NCBI RefSeq assembly: GCF_963678635.1
Contig: NC_087071.1
Coordinates: 21,851,194 to 21,915,193, forward strand
Source of the DNA: Symsagittifera roscoffensis
Taxonomy: Eukaryota > Xenacoelomorpha > Acoela > Convolutidae
Length of the DNA stretch: 64,000 nucleotides
Direction of reading: 5' to 3'
The notes beneath the pieces were generated by a model that saw nothing but the letters and a program-made list of their open reading frames with translations, searched no databases and had not been told where the DNA came from. Shown piece by piece: positions 34,414-44,744 of the stretch. The first letter of the stretch is position 1; each line of letters begins with the position of its first letter. Both the position numbers and the translations under genes were made by a program.

Positions 34414-34948
34414 TTAAATTGATTGACAATCAAAAAATGCGTATACTGAGGAAGCAAATGTTTCAACATATAAACAGAAAATTAATTCAGTCACATGACC
34501 AAGAAAGTTTAAACTGGGGAGACTAGGTGCAACATAACAATACGCAGGACCTTCTTTCGTAGTAGATTTCACAGATCCAGCAGAGTCATGTAGAATTGCA
34601 TGTAGTCTAAAGATTTTGAAGTTTGCAAAAAATAATCCATACAGGAATTTCCGTATCCAATTAGAACCCCAAAAGAAAAATTTTTTGGTCCATTTCATTC
34701 AAATTTATGTCTGGGTCCAAAACAAAACAGGTACAAAGAAATAGGCTTTTTCTTTTCGTATTTGACGGAAATTTTTGCTTTATAATCTCAAAATTTCTTA
34801 AAATTTCATTCAATTTCTCTACGTACATTTTCACAGTGAATTCGTCAATAACGATGCGAGATTTTTTGTGTGTCTCTACATTACCTCGTAATGAAGGAAG
34901 TATTTCGAGTAACTTATCATATTCTTCTCTTTGTAGCTGTAAAGACAA
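34414..34948 (-). pseudogene. Unknown Polinton ORF in two overlapping frames
   Basis: The upstream frame (34661-34948) reads LQREEYDKLLEILPSLRGNV then TVKMYVEKLNEILRNFEIIK, helical and charged. The downstream frame (34414-34698) holds HDSAGSVKSTTKEGPAYCYV followed by a hydrophobic segment SLNFLGHVTELIFCLYVETF. The second frame carries on where the first ends, so a frameshift near 34680 probably splits one gene. A good acceptor (TTTGTCTTTACAG) sits directly before the first frame. The function is unknown. Confidence 0.45.
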
Positions 34949-35172
34949 AATGCTTTTTCATTAGTTTCCATTTCTACAATACTCTATAATTTTTTGCTAT
35001 CGGATCTGTACTCTATGCGAACTTTTCTTCTACTATTATGCATAGTCCACTCAAAATGAGATATTTAAGCGTCTAAGTCCAAATTATTCCAGTTTGGTAA
35101 TTTTGTGATTCTATAATTGTTAGTAAAATTTTACGGGACTTTTCTTCAAGAACAATATGAAAAAGTCCCAAT

Positions 35173-35600
35173 TTATTGTGAAAATTCAAGATTAAATTTC
35201 TTGAAAAAACAATATTCCAACTCATACTGCTCAATGCTAAATAAAAAAAAATGTTTATGAGGACAAGTATTCAAATTACAAGACAAAAACAAAAATAACA
35301 CAATTTTTTGTACATTACAGTTCTCAACAAACATAAAGTCAACGTTTGAGACAATTATTTGATTTCGTTCAAAGTATAGTCCACATGGCAACTTGCTCCA
35401 TTGCTTTTTTTCTTTTGCAGCGGAGAGTCGAATCCGAATATAGGGAGGTTTGTTAACATTGTACTTTTGGATAGTGACACAAACTTGTCTTCTTTTGTAA
35501 GTTGCTATGTCATACACTTTGTTGCAGTTGGCAAGCTCCTGATCCATAGTTGATTCCTTGTCAGAAGTGAGTTCCAATATAGGAACGAGTCCAAGATTGC
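35173..35600 (-). CDS. Unknown Polinton ORF, possible nucleic-acid-binding protein
   Basis: Open frame of about 134 codons without an internal ATG-bounded domain call. The conserved-looking part is YKRRQVCVTIQKYNVNKPPY followed by IRIRLSAAKEKKQWSKLPCG, basic with alternating hydrophobics as in small beta-sheet DNA-binding proteins such as PC4. This resemblance is only a guess. The C-terminal 40 residues are low in charge and rich in Phe, Cys and Leu, and may already lie past the true end. An upstream in-frame extension reaches about 35600 before a stop. Confidence 0.35.
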
Positions 35601-35949
35601 ATCATCGTGAACAACAGTATTTCTAATTTACGAGATTGCTTCTGCTCCTTTTTCGGCAAGATATACTTGCTGTCTTTTTTTCGATTTGTCCCAACTCATT
35701 TTTCTTGAATAGTTGAAAGCAGGGTTCAAAATAAATTATCCCCTTGTAGGATTTTTTGGTACAAGCAACTCTCCTATATCTTGTTTGATTTTTCGAGAAG
35801 TCAAAATAATTGGGACTAGTGTCTTTTCTACAAAAAATTTAAAAAAGTTCGATTATCTAGCTAATTTCTCTCATATTCTTACAAAATTACCCAAAATTCA
35901 AAAAAAAATTAAAAAAATTACCATTATTATGAATTTTGCAAAAACCCTT

Positions 35950-36320
35950 TCAAACTTTTAAGCAAGGTGTAAAATTTTTTCTAACTTTCAAGAAGCTGCA
36001 AAAAACTCTTCAGTTTTTTTAACAAGTTGGGAAAATTGTTTCAATTTTTTTCGACAAAATGCAAACCTTTTTTTTCAATTTTTTTGATATGTGAAAAATT
36101 TTTCACTTTTTTCAACAAAATGAAAAAACATTTCAATTTTTTTTGACACGATGTGAAAATTGTTTCACTTTTTTCGACAAAATGCGAAAAATGTTTCAAT
36201 TTTTTTTGGTAAGATGCGAAAAGTGTTTCACTAATTTTGTACAAAATGCAAAAAATGTTTCAATTTTTCCTACAAAGTGCAAAAAAGTTTGAATTTTTTT
36301 TGACAAGCTGTAAAGTCCTT
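35950..36320. repeat. Minisatellite, ~44-bp unit
   Basis: Six or more imperfect copies of a unit resembling TTTTTTCGACAAAATGCGAAAAATGTTTCAATTTTTTT. The minus-strand ORF across it (Lys/Phe repeats) is a by-product. Confidence 0.75.
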
Positions 36321-36585
36321 CAGGTAATTTTTACTCATGCAAAGTTTCAAAGTCCATCAGGTGTATTTTCTAATAGGTGTGTAAAAAATAATCAAATTCC
36401 TTAACAGGTTTGCGAGTTCGAGGCGCTAAATTAGGTTGTATTCAATTTTGTTCAGGTTGTATTCAAGGTTGTTTCATTGATTTACCCTTAATTTCTCATC
36501 TGTTCTCATAAATAAAAAAAATGAAGAAGTTAATTGATAACAAAGAACGAAGGTTATATGAAACAACAATTATTCGCAAAAACAT

Positions 36586-37067
36586 TTAAACAAAAAGCTG
36601 TCGAGCAGCAGAAGAGTTCTGTAGGTTCTCTATAGAACGCAGAGCTGAACGAGGTTCCATCGCTGCTGGTTGTTGTGGAGGGGTGTTGTGAGGCGTCATT
36701 GTTTCTGAGAAACCCTCATCTTCATCTATTGTCATAGGGTTTTCGGCTGATTCTGCTTCCTCCCGAGGGAAGAAGTAATCGTTGACTGGTTGAGCCACAA
36801 ATCTTGAGTCAAGAATCTCGGGGTAGTTCATTCCCACAAGCTCAGACACTTCCTCCATCATTTGCATTGTTCCAAGTTGATTCTCTATGATGGGTACTTG
36901 TGTCATACGATGTTCGTTGAAATCCTTTTGCATCTTTTCCACCATGTGCCAGACTTGGATTGGGATGTCATTTCGTGTCAGGAAAACTACAGAGTTTGTT
37001 TCTCGCACTTGAATTTGTACTAGATCAGGCGAAAATTCCACCGAGTACATAAGGTTGCTGTTTTGCA
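36586..37067 (-). CDS. Unknown two-exon gene in Polinton region, exon 2
   Basis: Exon 2 of an intact two-exon reading frame (with 37244-37400). Acceptor TTATTTTCTCAG|TG has its AG at 37068-37069. TG completes the codon begun by the donor G of exon 1. The exon adds 159 codons and stops at 36586. The protein has a beta-like N-terminal part (MYSVEFSPDLVQIQVRETNS, VVFLTRNDIPIQVWHM). An acidic middle follows, with EEAESAENPMTIDEDEGFSE, and a Pro/Gln-rich tail, TPPQQPAAMEP. No domain is recognised. The codons are intact, unlike the surrounding Polinton genes, which suggests either selection or later acquisition. Confidence 0.65.
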
Positions 37068-37243
37068 CTGAGAAAATAAGTTGAGTAAAAGATAGAGAAT
37101 AAAAACCAGAATGGTTTAGAGCCGAGAGATTTGGTAGTTGAAGTTAGATAATTTGAAATTAAGGTATTTAGAGCTGAGAGAAGAGGTAGTTGACTGTAGT
37201 GAAGTTTAAAATGAAAAGATTTTTAGTTGAGAGTGAGGGGTAC

Positions 37244-37400
37244 CTTCTACAGGAATGTGTGAGTTTAACCAATCGAAATTGATTTTCCATTTTGGACGGT
37301 AGTCGTGTCCAACCAGATTTCGGCTTTCTTTCATGGAAATTTTATATAAAAGTCGTGTCCAATCGGACACAAAGTTCCATTTTAGGTTCTTTTTACTCAT
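37244..37400 (-). CDS. Unknown two-exon gene in Polinton region, exon 1
   Basis: The first in-frame ATG at 37400 follows an upstream stop. 52 codons read MSKKNLKWNFVSDWTRLLYK, then SRNLVGHDYRPKWKINFDWL and end in HIPVE. Donor GAAG|GTACCC has its low end at 37244 and leaves one nt, matching exon 2 across a 176-bp intron. The two exons together code for 212 residues. Trp-rich and basic, with no signal peptide. It is not recognised. It could be a Polinton accessory gene or a captured host gene. Confidence 0.6.
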
Positions 37401-38158
37401 TCTCGTTTCCAATCACTAAAATGTTCATTTTTGTTCTACTTGTTGTATCCAACCAGAGGAACCTTTAAGACTTAAATCTTTTAAATAAGTAAATGCATAC
37501 ACAGAATCAATTGCAAAATAAATGACCAAAAGTTGTTTGCTGTAAAAATAAGAAATATTGCCGATATAAGTAAAAAAAGAAAGTAAATTGGAATAAGTAG
37601 CATTTCCGAAACTGTTTTTATCAAGTTAACTTAATTTTTTGTATGTTATCATCGATAAAATGCTAATTTTTGAGTAGATAATCAAGTTCTTTGATTTTGA
37701 TGTATATTTGAGAGCATAGCTCTAAATTAATGAGTGTTTCAAAGCAAATCTCTGGAAATCTTATTCCGATCATGCAAGATTTTGAACTTTGAAACGTTTT
37801 AAAGAAATGGAGGAACAGAGAGCTTTGCTGGGGTGTTTTGACAAGGTTGGAAATTGGGAAGGGAATCTCTAGGAATCTTGTTTTAAAGTGCTCACTTCCA
37901 ATTGGTTGATTTTGAAAATGAAAAACCCTCTTTTTTTCTTGCAACAGCAAAAAAAACATATTCATTCTGATTTTAATTTACGCTAAAAACAATTGTTCTA
38001 TACATTGTACAATTATTTGAAAAACTTTTTTCTTTCCCCAATAAATCAAATTAAGTGTAAGCCACTGATTAAACTTTTGGGACATTTCAAATCTCCCACT
38101 TTGACATGTACCAAGTACTAATTTTTTGTTTTCATACTAATAGAACTCCCAAATTTAG

Positions 38159-38592
38159 ATGCCGTCGCTGAATCGAAAAGAGACGAGAAAATGCAGTGTG
38201 GGGACATGCATGTTAGGGTGCATGCACCGCAAAAGTTGTCAAGCAGGGATTATTTCCTGTCCTGATTGTAATTTCACTCACAATAAGCAAGAAATGATTT
38301 ATCACGTAGCTAAAAAGCATGCTTCATCATCTTCCAAGCAATCAGCGGTTTGCTCGTTTTGCGAGAAGGAGTTTCCGAGTTACTTTTCTCTCCAACAACA
38401 TCGGAGAAAAAAACATGGTGCAAAACCACGGACACCAAGTGAAACCGTGGTAGACTAGAACAAGATTGTGGAGGAAGAAGGGGAATATGGAGAGATACTC
38501 AAAGAGGATTTGAGTGCTTGTCAGCACTTCCTGTTGGATACTGAGATAATGAATGGGAGACATAAAGTATTTAACTTTCAAATGTCAAAGTA
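38159..38592 (+). pseudogene. C2H2 zinc-finger ORF of Polinton polymerase-locus type
   Basis: Encodes two Cys/His clusters. The second is a good C2H2 finger (CSFCEKEFPSYFSLQQHRRK followed by H). The first is CPDCNFTHNKQEMIYHVAKK with H. An in-frame TAG at 38456-38458 interrupts the frame, after which the same frame continues with EEEGEYGEILKEDLSACQHF and ends KVFNFQMSK. This block is familiar from ORFs at the start of polymerase genes in invertebrate Polintons. A strong donor-like CAAA|GTAAGA overlaps the end (38586-38594). Nothing downstream continues it, so the rest of the locus is gone or was on a lost segment. It could bind nucleic acid. Confidence 0.65.
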
Positions 38593-38642
38593 AGATACCA
38601 AGACTATCAACTTGGTTATCAAGTACTCATAATTGGTTTTAC

Positions 38643-38757
38643 TTTCGAGTATGGTGACCAAAAATTTCTACTTGAGGTGGTTTTCATGTAGCGCATTACG
38701 GTTTCAAAAAACTTGATAGCTTCTTTATAAGACAAACTTATAAAAACTTCTTGTACT
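38643..38757 (-). CDS. PTCHD-like gene B, loop-2 exon (probable)
   Basis: 115 bp. Acceptor CCTTAG|A (AG at 38758-38759) and donor TCGAAA|GTAAAA (low end 38643). It encodes VQEVFISLSYKEAIKFFETV then MRYMKTTSSRNFWSPYSK. In Patched-domain proteins the second extracellular loop often shows ...E.....T......FW..Y.., which fits. Phase 0 at the donor matches the acceptor of the exon at 25937, 12.7 kb away across the Polinton. Its short length kept it out of obvious ORFs. Family assignment rests on pattern, position and phase only. Confidence 0.5.
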
Positions 38758-39694
38758 CTAAGGCATTTTAAATTTTCTCTAAACTTTATTTACTATATAT
38801 ATTTTTCATACACTATGTGTTTTCATGACGGCATTATTGAGGCTGAGACTTCATGTCACATTGTATAGTCCCAGTCATTCCAATTTAGGAGCAAATTGCC
38901 AATTTAGGAACAAATTTTTCATGATAGTTGCTTGATATTAGTTATGATACAAAAAATTGTTATTCTTTCAAAAGTATGTAATTGTGACTGCGCATTTTGT
39001 TGTAGCTCGTTTTGAATTAAAAAGATTGATTGATCGATAGAACTTCATAAATTGCCAAAATTTGATTGCATACATCAGGTTCTATGAAATAGAGGCAATT
39101 TCAAAAATAATGGGTGGATATAGTTAGAAAAACCGATTGCTCATCTGGATTTTCATACACCCCCAAATCTAAATACAAAAGCAGCTTTCACGTCCTGTGG
39201 AAATCAGCGTCGCATTACTTGGAGGAGAAAGTAATTGTCTTATTAATCCAGATACGCAAAACAGTTTTGATTAACAGAACGACGATATCCACCCATTCAA
39301 ATACAAAAACACAAAAATTAGAATTTTTTTTATATCTTTGTTTTTCTTCGTTTTTCTTTGTTGGTGAAACATTTTATTTTCTGTTTTTTTTTTGTTTGTC
39401 ATGATCACGTTTTCAAACGTTGCTAGGTTTTTAAACCAACCTTTTGATATGGTATCATGAAAAATTCCTAATAGATGAAATTGCTATAAAGTGTCAGAAG
39501 ATCCATCGCGAATAGATGAATTTGCCAAAAAGTGTCCGGCATCGAATTGCTGGATTGTCATGAAACTTTTGAGGACATCAAAAATTAGATTAAAAATTTG
39601 AAAAAAAATCCAGGGCAAAATCGAGAACCTTTTTGGTCATCGGTTTTTCCTCAATACATGGATCATGACAAGAAAAAACACAAATTTCAACAAG

Positions 39695-39946
39695 TCACCT
39701 TCACTGGCCATAGCGAGATTAGAGTTCCCACTTTCACGAACATTTTTGATGCCATTGATTTCAGGTTGCATTCGTTCGGCTGATACTCATCTGAATGCTT
39801 GATGCAACATAGACATGCATTGCAGTTAGTAGCTGCTCGTTGCCCGTCGAAAGAGAAAGCCCCACTGAAGATGAAGAGGAAAGATAGGACGAAACCTAAA
39901 ATACTTATAGCCGAGTAGATGCAAAACGACCTCAAACCTTGATTAA
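39695..39946 (-). CDS. PTCHD-like gene B, SSD/TM6 exon
   Basis: Encodes VNQGLRSFCIYSAISILGFV then LSFLFIFSGAFSFDGQRAAT, NCNACLCCIKH and a linker ending MFVKVGTLISLWPVK. The L.SFCIY.A.....FL....F..AF...D..R...N....CCIKH block is a strong signature of the end of the sterol-sensing-domain half of PTCHD proteins (TM5-TM6 and the first cytoplasmic loop). The acceptor TTTTTAAAG|GTT is weak. Donor CCAGTGAAG|GTGACT is acceptable, phase 0. The expected next exon (TM7 plus loop start) was not found between here and 38757, nor were the exons for TM1-TM4 to the right. Confidence 0.85.
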
Positions 39947-39959
39947 CCTTTAAAAACAA

Positions 39960-41720
39960 CTATTATGAGTTATAATTATGATTATTGAAAAAACCTTATT
40001 TTTGCCAAAAAAAACCTCTATGACCGTTTATTTTATACAAATTTGGCGAGTTGTTGTCCAAACTTAGGGACTCAAAAATCTGAGAACGTCAGAACTTTTT
40101 TGGCGACCATATATTGAGGGTTTTGTGTTTTTTGCACAAACGCTTCTAAAAGTATGTGCAAAGTTTAAAAAAGCTTACTTGCAAGGCTTTAAAAAATGCT
40201 CATAATTGTTATTATTATTTGCGCGGAGCGTCTCTTTGAGGAGCTCGAAAAACTATTTGGTTTTGGTAACATGAATTTTTTCCAAAAAAATTAGTTAATC
40301 AGTAAAATTTTGTCCCTAATTACTCTCTCTGTTTTGTGTCTTCAAGCGCTTGGTTTCAATTTTTTTCTAAATCACACAAAGCTTCAGTTCACAAGCGGCT
40401 GGCGCTAAGTTTTATTTTTGAGACGTTTTTTTTTTTGAGCAAATTTAACTAAACTAAAAAAAACTTTTGAAGTTATAGGTGAAAGCACTGATACAAGCAC
40501 GTTCCTCTTTTCGTCCTACAAAGTAGAAGCAAGATACAAGCAGTGCTGCAATATTGACAACTCATAATGAACTCAGAGCCTTCTGGCAATTGATAATGTG
40601 ATCCAAACTGCAAAAATTTTTTGAATTGAAATATTGATGAGAGCAATTTCCTTAAAAAAGTACAAAAGGGATGATTAAAGTTTTTCGTGATCCCATATAA
40701 TGACAAAAGTTGCGTTTTAAGTTTTAAAAAGGTAAAAAATAACTGAGTAGGTTAAGAATGCGAGTAAACTCTGAGTAATGTAGAAACTTTAAGGGATTTT
40801 TTCAAATAACTTCCCATTTGTTTTGGAGATTTTAATACAATAGAATCAAGTGCAATGGATTTTAAATGAATCATACGTGTTTTTTTTTGGATTTTTTAAT
40901 TACTGAATAATCAAATATATTGACAAAATAATCGATTTCCTGACCTAGGCTCTTTTTTCATCACCCCAAACATGGTATAACAAGGGGTTTTACAAAGTTA
41001 AACAAAAAGACCAAATATGTTTGTTATGCATAGTTAGTTCACATGTCAATTGTCGTGACAATCGGATAATGAGAACAAATTTTCACTTGTTAAGGGGGGA
41101 GAGAGCAATGGCCTAAAATTCAACCAAGGACAATTTTTTGAACAACATTTTTCGACTAAAATATATTTTAGTCTACGAAAGTCCGGCACGGGCCGCTTTT
41201 ATAATGCATATGAATTAGTGCAAGTTATTAGCTTCTAGTATACCGATAAAGAAAAATGGGTATAACAGGAAGCAGATTATAGCTTTTGGGTCATTTGTTC
41301 AGAGGCAAACTCAGTATACTGTGCAGTAGAAACTGTGCAAGCTATTGAGTGTCATCAAATACTCTTGATGATCTATTATTTCAGTTTCCAAAAGAAAATG
41401 TTTGAAAAGTATTGTTTTTGCGTTTACCTCAACTCAATGAATTTTTATTTTTCTGTTTTAGTCAATTGTTTTTACTTCGTATGACAAAGTCTTATTGAAT
41501 ATTCTCTGCAACAAAAAACGAGCTGAACATATTTTGAATCTATTAAAAATAAATCATAGTTGAGTTGTAGTCTTCTTTGTTATTACACGCCTTGATATTT
41601 TTAAAATGTGCAAACAGTGGCTTCTATATGATTTTAAATGTCCCATTTTTACAAAGTGAAATTTTAAGACACCGTTTTTTCACGGAAAGTTTCTCGTCCC
41701 AAATTGATTATTTTGATAGT
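39960..41720. other. Noncoding; expected site of gene B 5' exons
   Basis: No TM1-TM4 exon of gene B was found here. A minus-strand ORF at 40473-40706 follows an acceptor-like TTTTTGCAG (about 40610) but has no family similarity. Confidence 0.35.
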
Positions 41721-41727
41721 CGAAGCC

Positions 41728-41779
41728 ATGGGTTATCTATTCTTATTTTGCTTTCTTTCAGTCCCTATTGTTAAAGCAG
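41728..41779 (+). CDS. Modular receptor gene, signal-peptide exon
   Basis: ATG in a strong context (AAGCCATGG) starts a 17-residue signal peptide MGYLFLFCFLSVPIVKA. Donor GCAG|GTAAGC lies directly after the likely cleavage site. One base is left over (phase 1), matching all later exons. The gene encodes a secreted or cell-surface protein. The open frame that includes this exon begins further upstream, but the ATG here gives the only sensible N-terminus. The gene runs to the right edge of the window. Confidence 0.75.
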
Positions 41780-41799
41780 GTAAGCACTTTTTTTTTGTT

Positions 41800-42355
41800 A
41801 GATCAATTACCATCAGAAATTAATTTTGTCCTGGGCTCTATTTTAAAAAATATATAATATGACGACCTTGTTTTCCAAATTTCTATACTAATTTGATTAT
41901 CTTGAGACAATTATCGCGCCATATAGATTTCTTTTACAGACGCAAAACAAGCAAAAAATTTATCCTCTTCTACAATATAGAGCGTGTTGGGATGGAATAA
42001 ATAGGAAACATTATTTATGTTTATGTTTTGTAAAACTGAATCAACCTACCGCGAAATCTCCTCTAGCCATGTATTAGAAAAACGAAAAATAAAATTGGCT
42101 CGGATATCTTGATATATATATGGGGTTGGTTTTCCTTTACTTTAACTACCTTTATTATCGTTTTGAGCTTTGCCATTTGATTGAAAAAGTTTTGATTAAT
42201 AAATTTTGTTCTCAGAGTTTATTTCTGAAAAACCTTCGTTTTATTCTTTTCGATTTTGGTTAGAAGGGATTCAATTGCTGACCTAAAGCAAACTTTTTTA
42301 TCAGTATCTTAAAAGACCTTAAACAATATCAGTGTTTTGCCCTCATATGTGCAGT
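41800..42355 (+). mobile_element. TTGTTCCGACT repeat family, worn copy e
   Basis: Recognisable pieces are GAGACAATTATCGCGCCATATAG (about 41904) and, at the end, AAAAGACCTTAAACAATATCAG, TGTTTTGCCCTCATATGTGCAGTCTTAG. These match the interior and the terminal hairpin segment of the other copies. The left end is not clear. Confidence 0.45.
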
Positions 42356-42359
42356 CTTA

Positions 42360-43660
42360 GTTTTCTTGTTTTTCATGAAAGTGAAAGACATAATCGCTTG
42401 GGGTGGTTTTTTTTTCTGAATGAAGTTTGTAGAGTGGGAATTGTACCCGGAGTCTACGTGTTATTACGCAACATTTCTAGGCACTATCTTGACTGCTCTT
42501 TGCGCCTTGTAAACTGCTCATTTGATAAACTTAAGACTATCTTAATGCTGAAAACGTAACACGATCTTCTTTACCCCACACCAAATACTTCCGAATTGAA
42601 CTAAAGCATGTCTAGCTCTTCTTAAAACCGGATTTTTACCCATGTTACACAAGGCAAACCTCTGGCAAGAAAGCAACATATTCGGTTGTTTCCTATGAGT
42701 TTTGTTCGTTTTCGTTCAAAAACACCGAAACTAAAAAAGATAGTAGAGCTTTTCTTGCTGCTGATTAATTCGATCATTGAATGTATGAAAGGAAAATTTT
42801 TGAACAAAACTTTCGATTTGTCTTAACGTAAGGTTTACTTGAAATTGCGTTCAGAAAAAATTAACTTGATTTTATTAACAAAGTAGTAGAAAAAAAAACT
42901 AGAAAACAATAGGAAAAAAAACGGAAGTTTGTTAGCAAGAGCTTTTAAAACAATCGTGCAAAGCTGGGAGACTGAATCAACTTATGGTTTCTACTTTAAT
43001 TTAAACGCCGCCTCGCTTAATAATTGAAACAAGGAAATATAAAATATTTTTCCCCATGTTTCTGCCAAGTAAGATGTTTTATCCTCCAAATTTTCTTAAG
43101 GTTTTTTTAATCAATATGATCCTTTACTTTTTCTGTACATCTTGATTTTCTTTTTGGTTTTTGATGCCTAAACAGTTATACAATTGTTCGGTACTTAGAT
43201 TTGAAAAAAAAACCGATTGATCAATCCATCATTTTTTAAATTTTATTTCTATCAAATAATTTGGCGACATTTTTTTTTCGTTCAGCCAGCGAGTTCTAAA
43301 AAAAGCTTCCGTTGTTTTGAAAATCTTCCGATCCATAGAAAGATTATGAAGAAACTCAAACTAAACGTCTTTAAAAGTCCGGTAAAAACTAGAATCTGAT
43401 TTTAGTTTCTCTTTTCAGGGCACTTATACTATTCTTCGAAATTGTAGAGTGACACTTTTGTTGTTGATGGTAGAGTGACATCCGTTATTAATTACGCAGC
43501 TTTGACTAAATAAGGAAAAAAAGCACTGCTTGTGCAGCAAACAAAAATGGCAATTAAAATTAAGGTATTTGCAGATAAGTATTGCCTTTTTTTACTCAAC
43601 TTTGAAAAATTAGAAAAAATAAGTTTTTGTGCAGTCAAACAAACATCAAATTATTCTTTA
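42360..43660. other. Intron 1 of the receptor gene
   Basis: AT-rich, no supported feature. Confidence 0.4.
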
Positions 43661-43663
43661 TAG

Positions 43664-43999
43664 GGTTTGCGACGTCAATAAACTTGGCAACCTCTAACAC
43701 TGATATTTATGAAGAACAGAGAAACTCTACTTCTGTGACGATACTTGTATTGCAAGGTGTCGATTCGGGGATCCATTTACCCTTCGAGAGGAGTTTAAAT
43801 TGGAATTGTGTGGTGGTGATAACAGGTGAAAATTGCAGCGACAAAGTTACTTCAAATTGGGGATACACAGATACATATTTTCGGGTTGTGTTGCATACTT
43901 TGGAGCCCAGCCTGCTATATAACTTGACTATTCATGTCATCGACCGATCGCCGCCTTCATATTTTGGCCAGACCTCCAGCTTCGTTTTGATTAGCTTAG
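43664..43999 (+). CDS. Modular receptor gene, extracellular module 1
   Basis: Acceptor CTTTATAG|GG and donor CTTAG|GTAACA give phase 1 on both sides. 111 codons read TSINLATSNTDIYEEQRNST, VTILVLQGVDSGI, NWNCVVVITGENCSDKV, TYFRVVLHTLEPSLLYNLTI and HVIDRSPPSYF. Alternating hydrophobic strands, three N-glycosylation sequons (NST, NCS, NLT), two Cys and the L.P...Y.L.I pattern near the end suggest a fibronectin-type-III-like beta sandwich, though no classical Trp is present in strand B. The role is likely adhesion or reception. No name is assigned. Confidence 0.75.
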
Positions 44000-44001
44000 G
44001 T

Positions 44002-44740
44002 AACACACATCGTTACGTTTGATTTCTATGTAAAATCACTTTTTTACTGTATCTTTTCAATATCATAAAGAACATCTGTGGTACCAAACTAATTAAGTTT
44101 CATATTGATTGAATGATCACAGCAAACTCAAAAACAGTTTGTCTTATATTTGTTTCTAATTAAACTTTATGACAAAAAGTAAGACCGAGTTAGGCAAATT
44201 GTATTTCGCTAAACATTTCGAGGTTTCTCCATTTTTTATCTTTGAAATACCAGTCCCGCTAAAAACCTAGAATTGAGCTTCTTTGATTGATTATGCCAAC
44301 CCCAATACAGTAAGTTCAGAGATGGTTTTCTCCAAGTTCTCCTTCATTTTTCCCAGCCGACAAGTGTTGTAACCTAGAAGTTGTAACAGTTCGCATTCGA
44401 CCATTATGGGCTCAACGATATCCAGCATTTTCAGCTCAACGTGGTTCTAGTTCCGCTTTCCAGCATTCACTCATTGCTTAATTGGAAAAACACGCTTAGT
44501 ATGCGAGTAGCTTGATCAAAATTATTAAATTTTAGGTTGTTTCAAATTAAGTTCTGTCATTTTTACCTGTTTATAAAAAAGACTGTTTTTATTATTCAGA
44601 AACCCTCAGCTAAGAAAACTGAAAGGAATCTATTCATATTAGATTTTTGTGGGCTAAATGTTAACAAAAAAACCAATTCTCTTGTTAACTTCAAACAACC
44701 AAATGGAATAAGAAATGCATTGTAATCAATTGGGTTGTAA
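44002..44740. other. Intron 2 of the receptor gene, left part
   Basis: No feature supported before the LINE insertion. Confidence 0.35.
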
Positions 44741-44744
44741 CCAG

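Larger units (their letters stand above)
27550..38592 (-). mobile_element. Decayed Polinton/Maverick (adintovirus-like) element in a PTCHD intron
   Basis: Five Polinton hallmark genes are present as remnants on the minus strand: adenain-like protease, hexon-type capsid protein, a second conserved structural ORF, rve integrase and FtsK/HerA-type packaging ATPase. Several unknown ORFs accompany them. On the plus strand at the right end there is a C2H2 ORF typical of Polinton polymerase loci. The protein-primed DNA polymerase core (YGDTDS-type motif) is not seen. Neither terminal inverted repeats nor a 6-bp target duplication could be found, so the ends are probably eroded or deleted. The element lies between gene B exons 38643-38757 and 25787-25937. 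Frameshifts, stops, internal duplications and lost active sites show that it is a fossil integrated virus/transposon and not an active one. Confidence 0.88.

Noticed and set aside
39030-39330. Minus-strand frame VDIVVLLIKTVLRIWINKTI as the missing TM7 exon of gene B
   Set aside because: Hydrophobic and in the right place, but there is no acceptor before it and it stops soon after. The resemblance is too weak to annotate.
40473-40706. Minus-strand ORF after an acceptor-like TTTTTGCAG
   Set aside because: Considered as a gene B exon, but it has no Patched-family pattern and no clear donor.
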